Notes: generated from the sequence alone by a model not told the origin. Numbered from the stretch's first letter, positions 42,530 through 51,531 are shown. The stretch is DNA of 64,000 nucleotides from Serratia rhizosphaerae (GCF_009817885.1 NZ_CP041764.1:1798001-1862000); one strand, 5' to 3'. A program made the numbers and translations.

Positions 42530-42544
42530 GGCAATAACAATAAC

Positions 42545-43315
42545 TCAGGACGTCGGGTGTTCTTCACCCTCATCCTCTTCTTCCGGCTGCGGCCGTCGCT
42601 TGCCGACGTAGAAGCGGGCAAAGAAGATGCCGACTTCAAACAGCAGATACATCGGGATAGCCAGCAGCGTCTGCGAGAACACGTCCGGCGGCGTCAGCAG
42701 CATCCCCACCACAAAGGCGCCGACCAGCACATAAGGACGCTTCTTCTTCAGGTCTTCCGGCGAGGTGACGCCACTCCAGCACAGCAGAATTATCGCAACC
42801 GGCACCTCAAACGCCACGCCAAACGCCATAAACAGCGCCATCACAAAGTCGAGGTAGTTGTTAATATCGGTAGCAATCAATACGCCGGCCGGCGCGGTTT
42901 TGGCAAAGAAGCCGAACGCCAGCGGGAACACGATAAAGTAGGCAAACGCCATGCCCAGATAGAACAGGACGCTGCTGGAAAACAGCAGCGGCATCATCAG
43001 GCGGCGTTCATGCTTATACAGCGCCGGCGCAATAAATGCCCAGACCTGATACAGGATGACCGGCGCCGAAACGAACACCGAAACAATCATCGTCAGTTTA
43101 ATCGGGGTAAAGAAAGGAGAAGCCACGTCGGTGGCTATCATGCTCGCCCCGGCCGGCAGCTGCTTGATTAACGGCGCAGAAACCAGCTGATAAATATCAT
43201 TGGCAAAAAATACCAACGCAACAAAGATCACCAGTACGCTGATGATTGAGTTCAACAGCCGCTTACGCAGTTCGATCAGATGACTGATAAGCGGTTGGGT
43301 GTCTTCCACAGCCAT
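42545..43315 (-). CDS. tatC: Sec-independent protein translocase subunit TatC
   Basis: TatC recognises twin-arginine signal peptides and forms the receptor with TatB in the inner membrane. The 256-residue protein has six predicted membrane segments and the conserved amino-terminal LISHLIELRKRLL and periplasmic KLTMIVSVFVSAPVILYQVWAFIAPALYKHER region (quoted in part from about 75-105). It starts 3 bases after the tatB stop. Confidence 0.97.
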   Translation of the reverse strand: MAVEDTQPLISHLIELRKRLLNSIISVLVIFVALVFFANDIYQLVSAPLIKQLPAGASMIATDVASPFFTPIKLTMIVSVFVSAPVILYQVWAFIAPALYKHERRLMMPLLFSSSVLFYLGMAFAYFIVFPLAFGFFAKTAPAGVLIATDINNYLDFVMALFMAFGVAFEVPVAIILLCWSGVTSPEDLKKKRPYVLVGAFVVGMLLTPPDVFSQTLLAIPMYLLFEVGIFFARFYVGKRRPQPEEEDEGEEHPTS

Positions 43316-43318
43316 GTT

Positions 43319-43861
43319 TTAACGATCGCCATTAGATGAGTGGGACGCTGGGGTGTGGTCCGCAGCAGACGTGACGGGAGCCTTGACCGCAGACGAGGTC
43401 GGCGCTACAGATTCCTGCGCCGGCGCTTCCGCCGCCGGCAGCGTGGTTTTCGCGTCGGCGGCCGGCGCGGCGCGGTTCGCCGCCTCACCCGTGATCACGT
43501 CGTCATGCGCCGCCTCAGGTTCGTCGGTCCGTGGATTATGGATAGTGTTGGCTTCAGCATCGGCACCAGGCTGATACGAACGCTTCAGCGAGTCGGCCGC
43601 TTCTTTCAGCTCATCCATCGACGCCTTCAGCTCCGGCGTCAGATTTTGCAGACCGGCATTTTCCGCTTTCTTCAGGCTGTCCTGCAGTTCCTGCAGCTTC
43701 AGCTCCTGAGAGAGTTCATTTTGCACCGATGCCGCCAGAGAACGCAGAGCACGGATCCAGCCCGCAACTGTTCTTACCGCAACCGGCAACCGTTCCGGCC
43801 CCAGCACAACCAGACCAATCACCAGTACCAGCAGCAGCTCACTAAAACCAATGTCAAACAC
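43319..43861 (-). CDS. tatB: Sec-independent protein translocase subunit TatB
   Basis: TatB partners TatC in binding Tat substrates. The 180-residue protein has one amino-terminal membrane helix (FSELLLVLVIGLVVLGPERLP), an amphipathic helix, and a low-complexity Ala/Pro/Thr-rich tail. The start codon is GTG at 43859-43861, as in E. coli tatB. It lies 3 bases after tatA. Confidence 0.96.
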   Translation of the reverse strand: MFDIGFSELLLVLVIGLVVLGPERLPVAVRTVAGWIRALRSLAASVQNELSQELKLQELQDSLKKAENAGLQNLTPELKASMDELKEAADSLKRSYQPGADAEANTIHNPRTDEPEAAHDDVITGEAANRAAPAADAKTTLPAAEAPAQESVAPTSSAVKAPVTSAADHTPASHSSNGDR

Positions 43862-43864
43862 GGT

Positions 43865-44128
43865 TTATACCTGCTCTTTGTTCTTCGACTCTTCAGTTTT
43901 CGTTTCCGGCTGCTTATCCGCGATAGGCTTGGCCGCAAAGTCAGCATCGTGGCTGGTTTTTTCCGTCGTGTTGGTTGGCGAGGTGTTGTTGTCGTCGCCA
44001 ATCGCCTTTTTGAAGCCCTTGATTGATGCGCCGAGATCTGAGCCCAGCGTACGGAGCTTATTGGTACCAAACAGCAGCACCACGATCACCGCAATGATCA
44101 ACAATTGCCAAATACTAATACCGCCCAT
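43865..44128 (-). CDS. tatA: Sec-independent protein translocase subunit TatA
   Basis: TatA oligomerises to form the export pathway for folded proteins. The 87-residue product starts MGGISIWQLLIIAVIVVLLF (membrane helix) followed by GTNKLRTLGSDLGASIKGFKKA (amphipathic helix, read in part) and a polar tail. The ATG has AGAGGTAA upstream. It heads the tat gene cluster, 133 bases downstream of ubiB. Confidence 0.97.
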   Translation of the reverse strand: MGGISIWQLLIIAVIVVLLFGTNKLRTLGSDLGASIKGFKKAIGDDNNTSPTNTTEKTSHDADFAAKPIADKQPETKTEESKNKEQV

Positions 44129-44261
44129 TACAATTACCTCTAGATTTACAGGGGTTATTCAACGTTGCCGCATTATACGGCAACTGTTAACCGGGTTACG
44201 AGTGCCTCGTCGACTTTTACATTACGCTGACAAGCGCAAACGCGGTCAACGAAAGGCAGAT

Positions 44262-45893
44262 TCAGCTCGCACGCTTCCAGCCCACGATCCAGGCGACGAT
44301 CCCTCCGGCCATCATCCAGGCCGGCAGTACCTCGGTACCGCCCAGCAGCAGGACAGAGCCGCCTACTATCAGTGTAGCGCCAACGCCGAACAAATACCGC
44401 GACTGTCCCTGCCGGACGCGCTGCGCCTGCATCTGATGGGTCAGCTTATCAACGCTTTGTTGCAACAGTTTATGCTGCTGCAGGCTATCATAAAATAATT
44501 CCGGCAATTCAGGCAGCTTCTCCGCCCAGAACGGCGCCTTGTCTTTCAGGGCGCGGATCACCGCAGGAATGCCGACCTGATCTCGCAGCCAGCTTTCCAG
44601 GAAAGGTTTCGCCGTGGTCCACAGATCCAACTGCGGGTAAAGCTGCCGCCCCAGGCCTTCAACGTACAGCAGGGTCTTCTGCAGCAGCACCAGCTGCGGC
44701 TGCACTTCCATATTGAAACGGCGCGCGGTGTTAAACAAGTTCAACAGCACGTTGCCGAATGAAATCTCCGCCAGCGGCTTTTCAAAAATAGGCTCGCACA
44801 CGGTACGGATGGCGAATTCAAAGTCTTCCACGTTGGTATCGCGCGGCACCCAGCCGGAATCGACGTGCAGTTCCGCCACCTTGCGGTAGTCGCGGTTAAA
44901 GAAGGCGATAAAGTTTTCCGCCAGGTAACGTTTGTCGTCTTTGTTCAGCGAGCCGACGATACCGCAGTCAATGCCGATATAGCGGGGATCGTCCGGGTGC
45001 TCATAGCTGACAAAGATATTGCCCGGATGCATATCGGCATGGAAGAAGCTGTCGCGGAACACCTGGGTGAAGAACACCTGCACGCCACGCTCGGCCAGCA
45101 GTTTCATGTTGGTGCCCTGCGCTTCCAGCGTCGGGATGTCCGACACCGGAATGCCGTAGATGCGCTCCATCACCAACAGGCTCTCGCGGCAGTAATCGGA
45201 ATAAACTTCCGGCACGTAAAGCATCGGGCTGCCGTCGAAGTTACGCCGCAGCTGAATGGCATTCGCCGCTTCACGCAGCAGGTTCAGTTCGTCCAGCAGG
45301 GTCTTCTCATACTCGCGCACCACTTCACGCGGCCGCAGGCGGCGGCCGTCCGGCAACAGTTTCGGCACCCAGCCGGCCAGGCGGTACATCAGGCGCACGT
45401 CGGCCTTGATAATCGGCCCGATATCAGGCCGGATCACCTTCAGCACCACTTCCTTGCCAGTGGTTTTCAGGCGGGCGGTATGCACCTGCGCAATCGACGC
45501 CGAAGCCAAGGGCTGTTGTTCAAAGTCGTCAAACCACTCTTCCAGCGGCCCGCCCAGCGCTAGCTCGATATGCTTGCGCGCCAGCGCGCCGTCAAACGGC
45601 GCTACGCGGTCCTGCAGCAGCGTCAGCTGGTCGGCAATGTGCGGCGGGAACAAATCGCGCCGCGTCGACATCATCTGGCCGAACTTGATCCACACCGGGC
45701 CCAGTTCCTGCAATGCCAAACGCAGACGTTCGCCCAGCGGCTGATCCTTGTGTTTGTTCGGCATCCAGAACAGTAAACGCCGGCCAAAACGCAGCGGCAG
45801 GGTCAGACGCATGTTAGGGATTAGCTCATCCAGGCCGTAGCTAAGAAAAACGCGAACGATAAAGTACAGGCGGCGTAATTCGCCAGGGGTCAT
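44262..45893 (-). CDS. ubiB: Ubiquinone biosynthesis protein UbiB (ADCK/ABC1 kinase-like)
   Basis: UbiB is an atypical kinase-like ATPase needed for ubiquinone synthesis, probably by helping lipid intermediates leave the membrane. The 543-residue protein has the KxGQ motif in VWIKFGQMMSTRRD, the invariant nucleotide-binding lysine in VVLKVIRPDI, the DMHPGN catalytic segment, and two hydrophobic helices at the carboxy end. Its ATG overlaps the ubiJ stop (ATGA), so translation is coupled. Confidence 0.97.
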   Translation of the reverse strand: MTPGELRRLYFIVRVFLSYGLDELIPNMRLTLPLRFGRRLLFWMPNKHKDQPLGERLRLALQELGPVWIKFGQMMSTRRDLFPPHIADQLTLLQDRVAPFDGALARKHIELALGGPLEEWFDDFEQQPLASASIAQVHTARLKTTGKEVVLKVIRPDIGPIIKADVRLMYRLAGWVPKLLPDGRRLRPREVVREYEKTLLDELNLLREAANAIQLRRNFDGSPMLYVPEVYSDYCRESLLVMERIYGIPVSDIPTLEAQGTNMKLLAERGVQVFFTQVFRDSFFHADMHPGNIFVSYEHPDDPRYIGIDCGIVGSLNKDDKRYLAENFIAFFNRDYRKVAELHVDSGWVPRDTNVEDFEFAIRTVCEPIFEKPLAEISFGNVLLNLFNTARRFNMEVQPQLVLLQKTLLYVEGLGRQLYPQLDLWTTAKPFLESWLRDQVGIPAVIRALKDKAPFWAEKLPELPELFYDSLQQHKLLQQSVDKLTHQMQAQRVRQGQSRYLFGVGATLIVGGSVLLLGGTEVLPAWMMAGGIVAWIVGWKRAS

Positions 45894-46510
45894 CGCTTAC
45901 CCTCCAACTTGTCCATGCGGGCCAATAAGGCTTCCAGACTGCGGGTTGCGGCGTCCACTTCTTCGTTGAACCACACCACTTCCAGCGGCCCCGGCGCAAC
46001 GCGCCACTCTTCGGTCAGCGTTTCCGCCACGTAGCGCTGCTGGCGCTGCAGGCCGGACTTCAGCAGACAGGCGCCTTTGCCCATCACCTGCGTAATACCC
46101 TGTGCGGCAATATCGCCGATGTAGGGCGCCAGCCACTCTGCCGGATCCCACTCCGCCAAATCCAGCAGCCCGACCAGCTGTTGCACCACCTGAATATCGC
46201 CTTCGACAACCAGCTCGCCGCTGCGCATCAACGGCGACAGCTGCTGACGGTCACGCAATTTCAGCAGCACCGGAATACGCGTCTGCACCGTGCAGTCGGC
46301 AGCATCTTCGGATTGCCCCAGCACGTCGACCCGCTGTTCGCTGAAAATCAGCACCAGCGGCGCAGAAAACTCCTGCAGTTCAATCCGCAGCACCTTGCCG
46401 GCCAAACGCTGACGCGCGGCCTTCATGCTGCGATCGCGGAACAGCAGGCTATTGAGCGACGTTTCCAACACGCCGGTCAGCAGCGGGGTTAACAGCATCG
46501 GCATGTCCAT
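45890..46510 (-). CDS. ubiJ: Ubiquinone biosynthesis accessory factor UbiJ (SCP2-domain)
   Basis: UbiJ binds lipid intermediates through an SCP2 domain and organises the soluble Ubi complex with UbiK. The 206-residue protein matches the family in VLRIELQEFSAPLVLIFSEQRVDVLG (read in part) and KLRDRQQLSPLMRSGELVVEGD, with a coiled tail at the end. The ATG at 46510 is one base from the ubiE stop; a second ATG at 46504 is equally plausible. In E. coli the 3' half also encodes the small RNA EsrE; I cannot verify that here. Confidence 0.92.
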   Translation of the reverse strand: MDMPMLLTPLLTGVLETSLNSLLFRDRSMKAARQRLAGKVLRIELQEFSAPLVLIFSEQRVDVLGQSEDAADCTVQTRIPVLLKLRDRQQLSPLMRSGELVVEGDIQVVQQLVGLLDLAEWDPAEWLAPYIGDIAAQGITQVMGKGACLLKSGLQRQQRYVAETLTEEWRVAPGPLEVVWFNEEVDAATRSLEALLARMDKLEGKR

Positions 46511-46511
46511 A

Positions 46512-47267
46512 TCAGAACTTAAAGCCCCGGTGCAGTGCGACGATGCCGCCGGTCAGGTTGAAGTAGCTGACGTTGTCGAAGCCGGCGTTCTGCATCATGC
46601 CTTTCAGGGTTTCCTGATCGGGATGCATACGGATGGATTCCGCCAGATAGCGGTAGCTTTCCGGATCCTTCACCACCAGCTCGCCGATTTTCGGCAGCAC
46701 ATGGAAGGAGTAGGCGTCGTAGGCCTTGCTCAGCGGCGCCAGCAGCGGCTTGGAAAACTCCAGCACCAGCAGACGGCCGCCCGGCTTCAGCACGCGGAAC
46801 ATCGAACGCAGCGCCTTGTCTTTATCGGTAACGTTACGCAGACCGAAAGAGATGGTGATGCAGTCGAAATAGTTATCCGGGAACGGCAGCGCTTCAGCAT
46901 TGGCCTGCACGTAGTTGATGTTGCCGACAATGCCGCGATCGCGCAGCTTATCGCGCCCCATCTTCAGCATGGATTCGTTGATATCCGCCAGTACCACCTG
47001 CCCCTGTTCCCCGACCATGCGTGAGAACTTGGCGGCCAGATCGCCGGTGCCACCGGCCAGATCCAGAACGTGCTGACCGCGGCGCACGCCGCTGCAATCA
47101 ATGGTAAAACGCTTCCAGACCCGATGAATGCCGAATGACATCAGGTCATTCATTACGTCATATTTGGCCGCTACCGAGTGAAAAACATCGGCCACCATGG
47201 CCTGTTTTTCTTCACGTGCTACGGTACGAAAACCGAAATCTGTGGTTTCCTGCGATTGATCTGCCAT
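46512..47267 (-). CDS. ubiE: Ubiquinone/menaquinone C-methyltransferase UbiE
   Basis: UbiE is the SAM-dependent methyltransferase common to ubiquinone and menaquinone synthesis. The 251-residue protein has the SAM loop VLDLAGGTGDLA, the post-I ADINESML, and FGLRNVTD and EFSKP segments of the family. It heads ubiE-ubiJ-ubiB, all nearly abutting. A separate promoter should lie in the 80-base gap to rmuC; I could not fix it. Confidence 0.97.
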   Translation of the reverse strand: MADQSQETTDFGFRTVAREEKQAMVADVFHSVAAKYDVMNDLMSFGIHRVWKRFTIDCSGVRRGQHVLDLAGGTGDLAAKFSRMVGEQGQVVLADINESMLKMGRDKLRDRGIVGNINYVQANAEALPFPDNYFDCITISFGLRNVTDKDKALRSMFRVLKPGGRLLVLEFSKPLLAPLSKAYDAYSFHVLPKIGELVVKDPESYRYLAESIRMHPDQETLKGMMQNAGFDNVSYFNLTGGIVALHRGFKF

Positions 47268-47347
47268 TGTCTTGCCTGCTATTCAGTCAATTTTGTAGTT
47301 GTGGAGTGTACCAGAACCCCACGAAATACCCCACCTCGCCGCAGTTT

Positions 47348-48883
47348 TCATCCCTGCGACGCCTGGTCGGTAGCATCTTTTGCCTCTGCCCCTGGCAGCG
47401 CACCGGCGGCGTCACCGGCCACCTGAGCATCTTGCCGCTCCTGCTCGCTGGCCTGCTGCGCCAGCTGCGGGTTTATCGGCCGTTTCACCTCAACCCCCAA
47501 GGCGCGAAAGCCCTCGATCTGGCCGATAAGATTACCACGGCCTTCGCTGAGTTTGTTCATCGCCTGTCGATAGCTGCCCTGCGCCTTATCCAGGCTTTGC
47601 CCCAGCGCCGACATATCATCGACGAACAGGCGCATCTTGTCATACAGCCGCGCCGCGCGGTCAGCAATGCGCTGGGCGTTCTGGCTCTGGTGCTCATAGC
47701 GCCACAGGTTGGTGATGGTGCGCAACGCCACCAGCAGCGTTGTCGGGCTGACCAACATAATATTGTGCTTCAGCGCTTCGCTGATAAGCTCCGGCTCGCG
47801 ATCAATGGCCAGCAAGAACGCCGGCTCCACCGGAATAAACATCAGAACGTAGTCCAGCGAGCGCAGCCCCGGCAGCTGTTGGTAGTCTTTACGCCCCAGC
47901 AGCCGGATATGCCCGCGCAGGGAGGCGATATGCTCATTCAGCGCGGCTTCGCGCTCCGCCTCATCTTCGCTGTTGAAGTAACGCTCATAGGCCACCAGCG
48001 ACATTTTGGCGTCGATCACCACGTCTTTCCCCTGCGGGAGACGCACGATCACGTCAGGCTGCATACGGCTCTGATGGTCCAGCCGCACGTTCACCTGCGT
48101 TTCATACTCATGCCCTTCCCGCAGGCCGGAGGCCTCGAGTACCCGGCTGAGCACCACCTCGCCCCAGTTGCCCTGAGTTTTGTTATCGCCTTTCAGCGCT
48201 TTGGTCAGGTTGATCGCCTCACGCGCCATCTGCGCATTCAGCTGCTGCAGATTACGTATCTCGTGAGTCAGGGTGTGGCGCTCCCGCGCTTCCTGGCCAA
48301 AGCTGTCCTGCACCTGACGACGAAAGCCGTCCAGCTGTTCGCGCAGCGGCAGCAGCAGCCGATCCAGACTCTGCCGGTTCTGTTCATCCACCTTACGGCC
48401 GCTGTGTTCGAAGATGCGGTTAGCCAGATTCTCAAACTGGGTGGTCAGCCGCTGCTCGCTGTTGATCAGCAGCCGCTGTTTCTCTTCGGCCGCCATGCGC
48501 GTTTCTTCCAGGCGAATCGTCACCTCACGCAGCTCGGCCTCCTGCATGCTGTTGACCTCGCGCTGGGCGCGCAGCTCCTGGTTGAGCTGCTCACACTCGC
48601 CACGCCAGTGTTCAAGCTGTTGTAGCTTCTCCCGCGCTGCGGCGAACTGCCCGTGCAGATTACGCAGGTCCAAATCGTTTTGCCGCAGCTGCTGCTCCTG
48701 CCGCTGCGCCGCCTCCTGGCGCGCCGCAATCTCCTGCTGCGCCTGCTGCAGCGACTGCTCCAGCAAACGCAGTTCCGTTTCGTGATGCGCCTGGTTCTGC
48801 TGCTGCCTCAGGTTGGCGATCAACCACCCCAACAGCATGCCGATGACCACGCCGCCAATACCGTACACCAAGCTGGTATCCAC
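47348..48883 (-). CDS. rmuC: DNA recombination protein RmuC
   Basis: RmuC is a membrane-anchored, coiled-coil protein with a nuclease-like core; mutants in E. coli show altered inversion at short inverted repeats. The 511-residue product has a membrane anchor at about 5-25 (VYGIGGVVIGMLLGWLIANL), a long Gln/Glu-rich coiled coil to about residue 190, and the RmuC domain with GNWGEVVLSRVLEASGL, VIDAKMSLVAYERY and MFIPVEPA. The start is GTG at 48881-48883 with GGGAGG just before it. Confidence 0.93.
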   Translation of the reverse strand: MDTSLVYGIGGVVIGMLLGWLIANLRQQQNQAHHETELRLLEQSLQQAQQEIAARQEAAQRQEQQLRQNDLDLRNLHGQFAAAREKLQQLEHWRGECEQLNQELRAQREVNSMQEAELREVTIRLEETRMAAEEKQRLLINSEQRLTTQFENLANRIFEHSGRKVDEQNRQSLDRLLLPLREQLDGFRRQVQDSFGQEARERHTLTHEIRNLQQLNAQMAREAINLTKALKGDNKTQGNWGEVVLSRVLEASGLREGHEYETQVNVRLDHQSRMQPDVIVRLPQGKDVVIDAKMSLVAYERYFNSEDEAEREAALNEHIASLRGHIRLLGRKDYQQLPGLRSLDYVLMFIPVEPAFLLAIDREPELISEALKHNIMLVSPTTLLVALRTITNLWRYEHQSQNAQRIADRAARLYDKMRLFVDDMSALGQSLDKAQGSYRQAMNKLSEGRGNLIGQIEGFRALGVEVKRPINPQLAQQASEQERQDAQVAGDAAGALPGAEAKDATDQASQG

Positions 48884-49008
48884 CCTGCCTCCCGTTAACC
48901 CGTACCGTCCGGCGCTTCGCGCCCGCTGCCCGTCACGTTAAGGGGAGACTGTATGGATGTCCAGTCAGAATTTTATCTGCCGTGCAATTATGCGCAACGC
49001 TGCGCAAA

Positions 49009-49539
49009 CTAGGCAAACCACTGACTTAACCACTTGATACCGAACGCCCCCGGCGCAAGAATGCCGAACGCCCAGATCATCGCCGAGGTCAGGTTGGCCA
49101 GTTGAAAATAGCGCTGCGGCATGGCGCAGATACCGCCGACCAGCGGCACCACCGCGCGCAGCGGGCCGAAGAAACGGCCGAAGAAAATGCCCAGCACGCC
49201 CCAGCGTTCAAAGAACGCATGGCCGCGCACCAGTAATTGCGGATTGCGCGACAGCGGCCACATATGGGCCACGCGGTCCTGATAGCGGTAGCCGATCCAA
49301 TAAGAGAGCCAGTCGCCAAAGAATGCGCCGGCCGCCGCCGCCGCCCAGATCGGCCAGAAGGCGATGCCGCTTTCCCCGATCAGCGCGCCCAGCGCCAGCA
49401 GGATCACCGTCGCCGGCAGCAGCAGGGAAAGAAACGCCAGCGATTCGCCGAAGGCCAGGAAGAAAATAATCGGAATGGCCCAGCCCTCGTGCTGCCGCAC
49501 GACGTCGCTGACCCAGTGAATAACGTCGCTGAGACTCAA
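49009..49539 (-). CDS. DedA (VTT-domain) family membrane protein
   Basis: DedA-family proteins are inner membrane proteins involved in lipid carrier recycling and envelope homeostasis. The 176-residue protein has four to five hydrophobic segments and the family motifs FFGDWLSYWIGYR and FGRFFGPLRAVVPLVGG. The start is TTG at 49537-49539, supported by AAGGAG 7 bases upstream and by the absence of an earlier alternative. It is shorter than the E. coli paralogues (about 220 residues). It lies 90 bases downstream of the phosphatase gene on the same strand. Confidence 0.85.
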   Translation of the reverse strand: MSLSDVIHWVSDVVRQHEGWAIPIIFFLAFGESLAFLSLLLPATVILLALGALIGESGIAFWPIWAAAAAGAFFGDWLSYWIGYRYQDRVAHMWPLSRNPQLLVRGHAFFERWGVLGIFFGRFFGPLRAVVPLVGGICAMPQRYFQLANLTSAMIWAFGILAPGAFGIKWLSQWFA

Positions 49540-49629
49540 AGACAGGCTCCTTTACGGCGCTGTGATAGTTAGATCCTATGCTCGCCGGGGCTGCTTAAAC
49601 CCCGGCTAAACGCGGCGGCGATAGCCGCC

Positions 49630-50412
49630 TCACTCCAGATAGTGCGCCTGCAGCGCGGCACGCTGGCTGGCGCCCAGGCCATACTCCGCCTCCAGCCAGC
49701 GGTCGGTGCTGCCGTACTGTTCGCGGATACAGCCCAGCGCCGTCATCAGAAACTCTTCACGGGCGCTCAGCACATAGGCAAACTGCGCCAGCGCAGACTC
49801 ATTCAGACGTACCGACAGCTGATCCAGCATCTGTTCGCGGAAGGCGGCCAGCGTGGTTTCCGTCAGCAGGTAATCTTCCACCACCGTCGCCTCGTCCGCG
49901 CCTAACGCAAACAGCACCAGCGCAGAGCCGACCCCGGTACGGTCCTTGCCAACCGCACAGTGCTGCACAATGGCCCCTTCCGCTGGGTTGCCGAGCAGGC
50001 TCGTCAGCTGCTGATAGGCCGCATTGCCAAACGGCAGACGACGATACAGCTCCAGCATAAAAGCACGCGCATCAAACGTCGCCAGCGTCTCGCTGGTGAG
50101 TTTTTCCAGGTTGGCGTTCACTTCATTGCTCAGCGGGTTGGCAGGGAAATGGTGGTACTGCGCCCCCTGCCATAAAATATCCGGCTTGGCCTGCACCTCA
50201 TCGGTATCGCGGTAGTCCAGCACCGAACGCACCGGGACGCCCGCCAGGAACGTACAGTCGTTTTCCGTCAGGCGTTCCAGCGAGCCGGAACGAAACAACA
50301 GGCCGCGCTTGATGCGCCGTCCGTCGGCAGCGCTGTTGCCGCCTAAATCACGAAAGTTGATGCCGCCATCCAGTGGCGCAAGCGAGGGGTGGAGCAGAAT
50401 TTGGGCGGTCAT
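49630..50412 (-). CDS. Tyrosine-phosphatase family protein
   Basis: The 260-residue protein belongs to the bacterial tyrosine/dual-specificity phosphatase group (PtpB-like). It has the signature HCAVGKDRTG at about 164-173, a CX5R active-site loop, preceded by GGINFRDLGG and VLDYRDTDE, both characteristic of the group. The substrate is unknown; phosphotyrosine, phosphoserine or phosphoinositides are possibilities in this family. The ATG at 50412 has AGAGG 6 bases upstream; an ATG two codons earlier is less well spaced. A DedA gene follows, and udp lies upstream beyond a hairpin. Confidence 0.85.
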   Translation of the reverse strand: MTAQILLHPSLAPLDGGINFRDLGGNSAADGRRIKRGLLFRSGSLERLTENDCTFLAGVPVRSVLDYRDTDEVQAKPDILWQGAQYHHFPANPLSNEVNANLEKLTSETLATFDARAFMLELYRRLPFGNAAYQQLTSLLGNPAEGAIVQHCAVGKDRTGVGSALVLFALGADEATVVEDYLLTETTLAAFREQMLDQLSVRLNESALAQFAYVLSAREEFLMTALGCIREQYGSTDRWLEAEYGLGASQRAALQAHYLE

Positions 50413-50483
50413 AGACATCCTCTTGATTATTGTCTGAGAAAGCGCCAACGCAGCGAGTGGACAAAGCGGGCGGACGCTGAAGG

Positions 50484-50515
50484 TTATACCCTAAATAATT
50501 CAAGTTGCGGCAACA
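50484..50515. repeat. Fragment of a dispersed enterobacterial repeat
   Basis: The string GTTATACCCTAAATAATTCA plus AGTTGCGGCAAC resembles the end of a long inverted repeat family common between genes in Serratia, Yersinia and Photorhabdus (typically TATACCC..AAATAATTC.AGTTGCAG). Only one arm is visible here. The identification is from memory and is tentative. Confidence 0.45.
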
Positions 50516-50612
50516 GACAAGGGAGTATGACTGAAAAGGCGCAAAACTTTTTACCGCCGGCAGCGCCGCAGCTTACGTACTGATGCTGAATTTAACGCGC
50601 AGGAAGGGAGAA

Positions 50613-50633
50613 ACGGGCCGCATGACGGCCCGT
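50613..50633 (-). terminator. Candidate udp terminator
   Basis: ACGGGCCG, a 5-base loop and CGGCCCGT form a perfect 8-base stem 13 bases after the udp stop, followed on the minus strand by TTTCTCCC. The T-run is short, so strength is uncertain. Confidence 0.6.
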
Positions 50634-50645
50634 AAAAACAGCGGA

Positions 50646-51407
50646 TTACAGCAGGCGACGCGCCGCGTCCACCACGATCTGCACCGCTTTGCTTTCGGTC
50701 TGCTTCATGGTTTCCGCGTTCGGGATTTCCTGCTGGGTACGGTTGACGATCACGCCGGCCACCATGCCGGCACGCAGCCCCTGGCTGGCGCACATGGTCA
50801 GCAACGTGGCAGATTCCATTTCATAGTTCATTACGCCCATCGCCTGCCACTCCTCCATCGAGCCTTTGAAGCGGCTGACCACGCGGCCGGAATAGGTGTC
50901 GTAACGCTCCTGTCCCGGGTAGAAGGTGTCAGAAGAGGCGGTAACGCCGATATGGGTCACAGCGCCGTTCTCCTTGGCCGCCTCGACCAGCGCGGTGGTA
51001 CAGGCGAAATCGGCCACGGCAGGGAACTCCATCGGCGCAAAGTGCAGGCTGGCGCCGTCAAGACGCACCGCCGCGGTGGTCACCAACACGTCGCCGACGT
51101 TGATATTCGATTGAATGGCGCCGGTGGTGCCGATACGCAAAAACGTACGAATCCCCAGCTGTGCCAGTTCTTCCACCGCGATGGAGGTCGACGGCCCGCC
51201 GATACCGGTGGAACAAACGATCACCGCTTTGCCGTCCAGCTCCGCGCGCCAGGTGGTGAACTCACGATGGGACGCCAGATGCACCGGGTTCTCCATCAGT
51301 TTGGCAATTTTTTCTACGCGCTGCGGATCGCCGGGAACAATTGCCAACTGAGCCCCTTGTAAATCGTTTTTGGTGAGGCCGAGATGAAAAACATCAGACT
51401 GAGACAT
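50646..51407 (-). CDS. udp: Uridine phosphorylase Udp
   Basis: Udp cleaves uridine to uracil and ribose 1-phosphate in pyrimidine salvage. The 253-residue product equals the E. coli enzyme, with the phosphate-binding VPGDPQRVEKIA, IGTTGAIQ and the nucleoside-binding MNYEMESATLLTMC. The ATG at 51405-51407 has GGAG upstream; the longer frame lies in the promoter region. Tandem CRP sites upstream imply carbon-source control, probably with CytR as in E. coli. Confidence 0.97.
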   Translation of the reverse strand: MSQSDVFHLGLTKNDLQGAQLAIVPGDPQRVEKIAKLMENPVHLASHREFTTWRAELDGKAVIVCSTGIGGPSTSIAVEELAQLGIRTFLRIGTTGAIQSNINVGDVLVTTAAVRLDGASLHFAPMEFPAVADFACTTALVEAAKENGAVTHIGVTASSDTFYPGQERYDTYSGRVVSRFKGSMEEWQAMGVMNYEMESATLLTMCASQGLRAGMVAGVIVNRTQQEIPNAETMKQTESKAVQIVVDAARRLL

Positions 51408-51452
51408 ACGAGACTCCTCATAAATCAGGATTATTGGGAGGAACAAAAAAGC

Positions 51453-51458
51453 ACTCTA
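51453..51458 (-). promoter_or_regulatory. udp promoter -10
   Basis: TAGAGT on the minus strand lies at a position that places the nearer CRP site at about -41.5, the class II arrangement. There is no good -35, which fits CRP dependence. Confidence 0.6.
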
Positions 51459-51479
51459 CTGAAAATCTTCGCCATTTTT

Positions 51480-51495
51480 CGTGACTAACATCACC
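51480..51495 (-). promoter_or_regulatory. CRP site, udp-proximal
   Basis: CGTGA-N6-TCACC matches the CRP consensus in its core GTGA and TCAC. Its centre is about 41.5 bases from the inferred udp start. Confidence 0.65.
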
Positions 51496-51531
51496 ACAAA
51501 AGAAGAAACAGACAGCGATCGACATATTTTA

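Noticed and set aside
45890..46510. Small RNA EsrE within ubiJ.
   Set aside because: It is known from E. coli, but I could not identify its promoter or boundaries here.
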